A stretch of DNA of 8,320 bases from Pseudomonadota bacterium (lineage in GTDB: Bacteria; Desulfobacterota; Desulfobacteria; Desulfobacterales; RPRI01), in contig JAHJRK010000506.1 in the NCBI GenBank assembly GCA_018830925.1, forward strand, positions 1 through 8,320, written 5' to 3'. Each line of letters opens with the position of its first letter. Position 1 is the stretch's first letter. Of the stretch, positions 5,744 through 8,320 are shown one piece after another. The notes below the pieces were generated by a model. The model searched no databases. It saw nothing but the letters and a program-made list of their open reading frames with translations, and was not told the DNA's origin. The position numbers were made by a program, and so were the translations under genes.

Positions 5744-5885
5744 CGTATTTTTTGCTCAAGGATATGATTTCCCGGGTCAGAGGCCAGACGAGCCCAATGC
5801 GGTCTGCTGGTGTGCCGGGAACAAAGTTGTCGTTCCGACGGTCCGTCATTTGGTATATGGCTGTGTGATTTCTGTTCATATTCAT
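5688..5885 (-). CDS. Small conserved-looking protein preceding the nucleotidyltransferase
   Basis: A 65-residue basic protein. The central part DRRNDNFVPGTPADRIGLVWPLTREI and the Arg-rich ending AERRLQRHVTRLIRREG look conserved in style, and I recall similar short proteins in front of nucleotidyltransferase genes, but I cannot name a family. It overlaps the next gene by 56 bp in another frame on the same strand, so the two are almost certainly one operon. Two start codons (5885 and 5879) are possible; neither has a clear ribosome binding site. It may be the partner, substrate or antitoxin of the nucleotidyltransferase; this is inference from position and size. Confidence 0.65.
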   Translation of the reverse strand: MNMNRNHTAIYQMTDRRNDNFVPGTPADRIGLVWPLTREIISLSKKYDAERRLQRHVTRLIRREG

Positions 5886-5919
5886 GGCTTCAATTTACCA
5901 TTTTTATTCAGTAACATCA
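5884..5919 (-). promoter_or_regulatory. Weak promoter candidate for the small protein/nucleotidyltransferase/DUF6429 unit
   Basis: On the minus strand TTGATG is followed after 17 nt by TAAATT, a short way before the first ATG. Both boxes match the sigma-70 consensus only partly, and the implied mRNA would be almost leaderless. Confidence 0.22.
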
Positions 5920-5921
5920 AT

Positions 5922-6010
5922 CTGATAATTGCTCCGATCAATTAATATGCGTAATATTTGATATCCAGTTCTGGAAAGAGCTGAACCTCGGATTGCCTGT
6001 TAATTGCTCC
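5922..6010. repeat. Pair of 14-bp direct repeats 75 bp apart
   Basis: CTGATAATTGCTCC (5922-5935) and CTGTTAATTGCTCC (5997-6010) differ at one position. The second copy is also one arm of a stem, TTGCTCCAAT (6005-6014) with ATTGAGCAA further right, that has one extra base and is directly followed by GTTATAT. They sit in the gap between the 6082 gene and the nucleotidyltransferase unit. They could be protein-binding sites, a duplication scar, or a degraded recombination site. Confidence 0.4.
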
Positions 6011-6081
6011 AATATTTATAAAAAATTGAGCAAGTTATATTGAAGGCCTGTGTAGAATGTGTTTATTATGGGAGAAAAACC

Positions 6082-6720
6082 TTATTTTACCGGTTTAGCT
6101 GGAGGATTAACGTCCTGCTGATTCTGGCTTTGTGCCGCTGCCAGCTGCTCGGTCTCAAGGATTGTCATTCTTGCCCTGATCGAATCAATTTTCTGTTTAA
6201 GATGCCCCGATTCCAGCTCGTCAGGGCCGAGGGTATTTGCCCTGTTTAAATATTCAAGAGCGGTTTTGAGTTCAGGTATTGTGTCTTTGCTCACGGCTAT
6301 ATCGGCCTTGTAAAGAAGCACCATCCTGTCGATCTTGTTTAAGCGGGCGTGAGCTGCTTCCTGCTGGTCAGAGGTGATTGAATAGGAGAGAGATTTGTTC
6401 AGGTAAGTTCTCATGCCTTCAAAATCAGGGAGACCCGGAACGTCAAGGATCGCATCGGCCATGTCAATATAGTATTTTGCTATGAAGGGGAAAACCTCCT
6501 CACGGGAGTATATCTTTTGTATGGGATTCGGCGGTTGCGCTCCGGGCATCGTGATAAAGAGCTCCTTGCCGAGCGGGGAGAATCTTCCTTTCCATATATA
6601 AACCGCCCCATCCTTGTATTTTATAAAGTAGTTGTCCTTGTTCGAGTGGCTGGTCAGAATGGTTATTACAATTAATATGGCAAGGACGATAATTGAAATG
6701 TATTTTGCCGTCTTTCCCAT
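6082..6720 (-). CDS. Membrane-anchored hypothetical protein with helical C-terminal domain
   Basis: A 212-residue protein. Residues 7-23 (YISIIVLAILIVITILT) are one transmembrane helix, with the rest probably periplasmic. A short strand-rich part (YFIKYKDGAVYIWKGRFSPLG, about 31-51) precedes a long helical region (about 75-195) containing YYIDMADAILD, KTALEYLNRANTLGP and a Glu/Gln-rich coiled tail. The ALEYLNRANTLGP stretch looks TPR-like. The C-terminus is Pro/Lys/Gln-rich. I do not recognise the family. The ATG at 6720 was chosen because AAGGA lies 9 nt upstream and the membrane helix then starts the protein. The open frame extends to 6999, but that part translates repeat DNA and is not believable. 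It is preceded by a promoter candidate and a 120-nt leader carrying a REP-like repeat. Confidence 0.8.
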   Translation of the reverse strand: MGKTAKYISIIVLAILIVITILTSHSNKDNYFIKYKDGAVYIWKGRFSPLGKELFITMPGAQPPNPIQKIYSREEVFPFIAKYYIDMADAILDVPGLPDFEGMRTYLNKSLSYSITSDQQEAAHARLNKIDRMVLLYKADIAVSKDTIPELKTALEYLNRANTLGPDELESGHLKQKIDSIRARMTILETEQLAAAQSQNQQDVNPPAKPVK

Positions 6721-6739
6721 AAATATGATCCTTTCAGAT

Positions 6740-6779
6740 GAACCGAAACAGCGGGCGCATTCCCCGCTGATTGCGGCGG
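6740..6779 (-). repeat. REP-like dispersed repeat, copy A
   Basis: Forty bases that match the reverse complement of 8206-8245 at 36 of 40 positions by eye. The unit reads CCGCCGCAA-tCAGCGGGg-AATGCGC-…-TGTTTCGGTTC, and the CAGCGGG/CCCGCTG parts can fold into a small stem. It lies in the leader of the 6082 gene, 20 nt before the start codon, so it may affect mRNA structure. Confidence 0.7.
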
Positions 6780-6845
6780 TGTTAGCGAGCGAATTGAAAA
6801 CAGACACAATTGTATTTACATTGGTTGAGAATTGTTCTTGTATTT

Positions 6846-6874
6846 TATATAAAGGATATGCTCTGTTTTGTAAA
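6846..6874 (-). promoter_or_regulatory. Promoter candidate for the membrane-anchored hypothetical gene
   Basis: On the minus strand TTTACA (6874-6869) is followed after exactly 17 nt by TATATA (6851-6846), in an AT-rich stretch, giving a leader of about 120 nt to the ATG at 6720. It has a good -35 and a fair -10. Confidence 0.4.
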
Positions 6875-6880
6875 CAATTA

Positions 6881-7100
6881 TTGACGGCTTCGTAAAAAGT
6901 CATTCCGGCCGCCGAGGCGGACTTGCTGCGGGGAGCTTCACTTCTCGCTGCGCGATACGGCAGGGCCGATTCAAAAGGGTGAATCATTGCGGCGTACAAG
7001 AGAGTATGCTTTATTCCTCAAGATTCGCGCGTCTTGCATAATGTCCGCCTCAGGCGGATTACTTTGCCGTCTGAATTTTGACCTTTAACGAAGCCATCAA
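6881..7100. mobile_element. MITE-like element with 22-bp terminal inverted repeats
   Basis: The ends 6881-6902 and 7079-7100 are inverted repeats matching at 19 of 22 positions (TTGAyGGCTTCGTwAAArGTCA). The 220-bp interior has no gene but holds further inverted segments: GAGGCGGAC near 6914 against GTCCGCCTC near 7043, and TCCGCC-TCA-GGCGGA within the right part. I recall this terminus from dispersed repeats of Desulfobacterota and similar genomes. No target duplication is obvious. The right end is only 21 nt before larE, so the larE promoter must lie in the element or be read through it. Confidence 0.65.
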
Positions 7101-7121
7101 CTTTTAAAGAAAGAAAAAAAT

Positions 7122-7928
7122 ATGAATAGTGACGATCTTGAAGCTAAAAAAGAGAGACTTATTTCGATCCTGAAAAATTACAAATCTCTTGCCGTTGCTT
7201 TTTCAGGCGGAGCAGACAGCACTTTCCTTCTTGCAGTGGCACATGATCTTTTAGGCGAAAAGGTTACAGCTATTACTGTAACATCACCGGTTCATCCGGC
7301 AAGAGAAACAGAATTCGCCGGAAAGTTTGCACGGAATCATGGGATAAAACATATCATAATTCAATCAAATGAGATGAATCTGCTTGAATTTACAGCAAAT
7401 AGCAGGGACCGGTGTTATGTGTGCAAAAAAAATCTTTTCCCGAAGATGGTCAGGGCTGCTTCTGAAATGGGAATAACCAAACTTGCTCATGGCGCAAATA
7501 CCGATGATCTCAAGGATTTCCGTCCCGGCTTTTCAGCCGTCTCAGAGCTGGGCATAGCTTCTCCGATGATAGAGGCTGGACTTTCAAAGCAGGATATACG
7601 TGATCTTTCAAAAAAGATGCTGCTTGAAACATGGGATAAACCGGCCATGGCATGCCTTGCAACAAGGATCCCCTATGGCACTGCCATCACAATTGAAAGT
7701 TTGAAAATGATTGAAGAGGCCGAAAACGCATTGATTGATCTTGGTTTCAGCGCCTGCCGGGTCCGGCATCATGGTAATCTCGCAAGAATTGAACTGGCAA
7801 AGGAAGATTTTGACAGGATGATGAATGAGAAAACAAGGAAGTCGGTGATTGAAAAGGTGAAAAAAGCCGGATATTTGTATGTCTCAATGGATCTTGAAGG
7901 TTATATCCAGGGAAGCATGAACAGATGA
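7122..7928 (+). CDS. larE: LarE, ATP-dependent sacrificial sulfur transferase
   Basis: A 268-residue protein of the usual length. LarE adenylates and thiolates the pyridinium biscarboxylate precursor to build the nickel-pincer nucleotide cofactor of lactate racemase and related LarA enzymes; it is cytoplasmic. The PP-loop SGGADS (28-33) binds ATP. HGANTDDLKDFRPGF (123-137) and the PAMACLATRIPYG segment with Cys178 match the family. Cys98 and Cys101 in RCYVCKK accompany Cys178. Three-cysteine LarE proteins bind a [4Fe-4S] cluster that carries a sulfide for transfer, whereas the single-cysteine Lactobacillus type sacrifices its cysteine. So this is probably the cluster type. The C-terminal VRHHGNLARIEL and YVSMDLEGYIQGSMN are also typical. 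The ribosome binding site is a poor A-rich GAAAG. No larA, larB or larC is in the window. Confidence 0.93.
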   Translation: MNSDDLEAKKERLISILKNYKSLAVAFSGGADSTFLLAVAHDLLGEKVTAITVTSPVHPARETEFAGKFARNHGIKHIIIQSNEMNLLEFTANSRDRCYVCKKNLFPKMVRAASEMGITKLAHGANTDDLKDFRPGFSAVSELGIASPMIEAGLSKQDIRDLSKKMLLETWDKPAMACLATRIPYGTAITIESLKMIEEAENALIDLGFSACRVRHHGNLARIELAKEDFDRMMNEKTRKSVIEKVKKAGYLYVSMDLEGYIQGSMNR

Positions 7929-7930
7929 GC

Positions 7931-8199
7931 ATGTCTGAAAGAATTCAAACGGCCGATGAAATGAAAATTTTGTTGCTCTCATCCAGGCAGCCATTGAGGA
8001 CTCTATGATGAGCAGGACAATACTTGCAATTGTTCAGATAGATAGGTTTTAACAGGGTATCGCTTCTTGAGACACACATATACTCCGGCTGCGAGGTGCG
8101 CCATATGAGATGATAGAAGCATTAAATTACCTCAGGGATGATGCAATAGCGGCAAGAACAAAAGAGGTTTTGTTTAACGAGAGCCCGGTGAGGGATTGA
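7931..8199 (+). pseudogene. Decayed gene downstream of larE
   Basis: Three protein-like pieces lie in a row: one starting at 7931 in frame 2 (MSERIQTADEMKILLL), one in frame 1 from 7981 (IQAAIEDSMMSRTILAIVQIDRF), and one in the same frame 1 ending at 8199 (APYEMIEALNYLRDDAIAARTKE and on). They are separated by a frameshift and two in-frame stops. The amino-acid composition looks genuine, with amphipathic helices, but I cannot name the parent gene. The first ATG is 2 nt after the larE stop, so the intact gene was probably co-transcribed with larE. Confidence 0.4.
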
Positions 8200-8245
8200 A
8201 GCTCCCCGCCGCAAACAGCGGGAAATGCGCTCGTTGTTTCGGTTC
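8198..8245 (+). repeat. REP-like dispersed repeat, copy B (fuller copy)
   Basis: Positions 8206-8245 are the inverted match of 6740-6779 (36/40). The preceding GAAGCTCCCCGC (8198-8209) plus following bases also match, inverted, a 17-base part of the MITE-like element (6923-6939, one difference). Copy B thus joins two pieces that are separated on the other side of larE. Confidence 0.65.
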
Positions 8246-8320
8246 AATCAGATATGATTGAGATGTAAAAAAGTCTTGACAATCAGCAGGTCATTCCGGT
8301 AGCTTCCAGCCAGAATAATG
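8246..8320. other. Right-edge non-coding sequence
   Basis: No gene is visible. A small stem CAATCA-GATA-TGATTG and a TTGACA box occur, but no matching -10 element can be placed before the window ends. Confidence 0.3.

Noticed and set aside
5922..6010. CRISPR-like repeat pair
   Set aside because: Only two 14-bp units 75 bp apart, with no further copies; not a CRISPR array.
6721..6999. N-terminal extension of the membrane protein frame
   Set aside because: It runs through the REP-like repeat, the promoter candidate and part of the MITE-like element; the start at 6720 has AAGGA and puts the membrane helix first.
8274..8320. Promoter reading out of the right edge, with TTGACA near 8277
   Set aside because: No -10 element at a suitable distance before the window ends.

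Overview
The window looks like an accessory, mobile-gene-rich stretch of a Gram-negative (diderm) environmental bacterium. Two proteins carry lipoprotein signal peptides with a lipobox cysteine, which points to a diderm. A Desulfobacterota-type ('deltaproteobacterial') origin is only a guess, from the IS110 transposase flavour and a terminal repeat reading GGCTTCGT.AAA.GTCA that I associate with such genomes. No rRNA, tRNA, CRISPR array or housekeeping operon is visible.

Region 1 (1-about 4010, all genes on the minus strand) reads as part of an integron gene-cassette array: single genes or one gene pair, separated by inverted repeats with attC architecture. In minus-strand order they are a cystathionine gamma-synthase/methionine gamma-lyase-type PLP enzyme (2654-3907), an unrecognised lipoprotein (1991-2593), a toxin-antitoxin pair (1806-1254), and a lipoprotein with a LecA/PA-IL-like sugar-binding domain plus a caspase-fold protease domain (1162 to the left edge, incomplete). 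The attC-like site at 1195-1250 is the clearest: 7-bp outer boxes, 6-nt spacers, and inner arms with a single unpaired base. No integrase gene is present, so this may be the middle of an array or a cluster lacking an integrase.

Region 2 (about 4015-4740) holds a truncated IS110-family transposase with a good ribosome binding site. It abuts an attC-like hairpin at 3938-4010, and 280 bp of apparently non-coding debris follows.

Region 3 (4740-5885, minus) is a compact three-gene unit: a 65-aa protein, an overlapping minimal nucleotidyltransferase of the DUF6036/MNT type, and a DUF6429 protein with an added C-terminal zinc ribbon. Gene size and overlap resemble toxin-antitoxin or defence modules, but the function is not established.

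Region 4 (5886-8320) contains a membrane-anchored hypothetical protein (6082-6720, minus), then a divergent intergenic region of 400 bp with a promoter candidate, a REP-like repeat and a 220-bp MITE-like element. The plus-strand larE follows (7122-7928): an ATP-dependent sulfur transferase for the lactate racemase nickel-pincer cofactor, of the three-cysteine type. A decayed gene and a second, inverted copy of the REP-like repeat close the window.

Apart from the toxin-antitoxin pair and the region 3 unit, the genes do not form one pathway; the common theme is acquisition and rearrangement by mobile elements.
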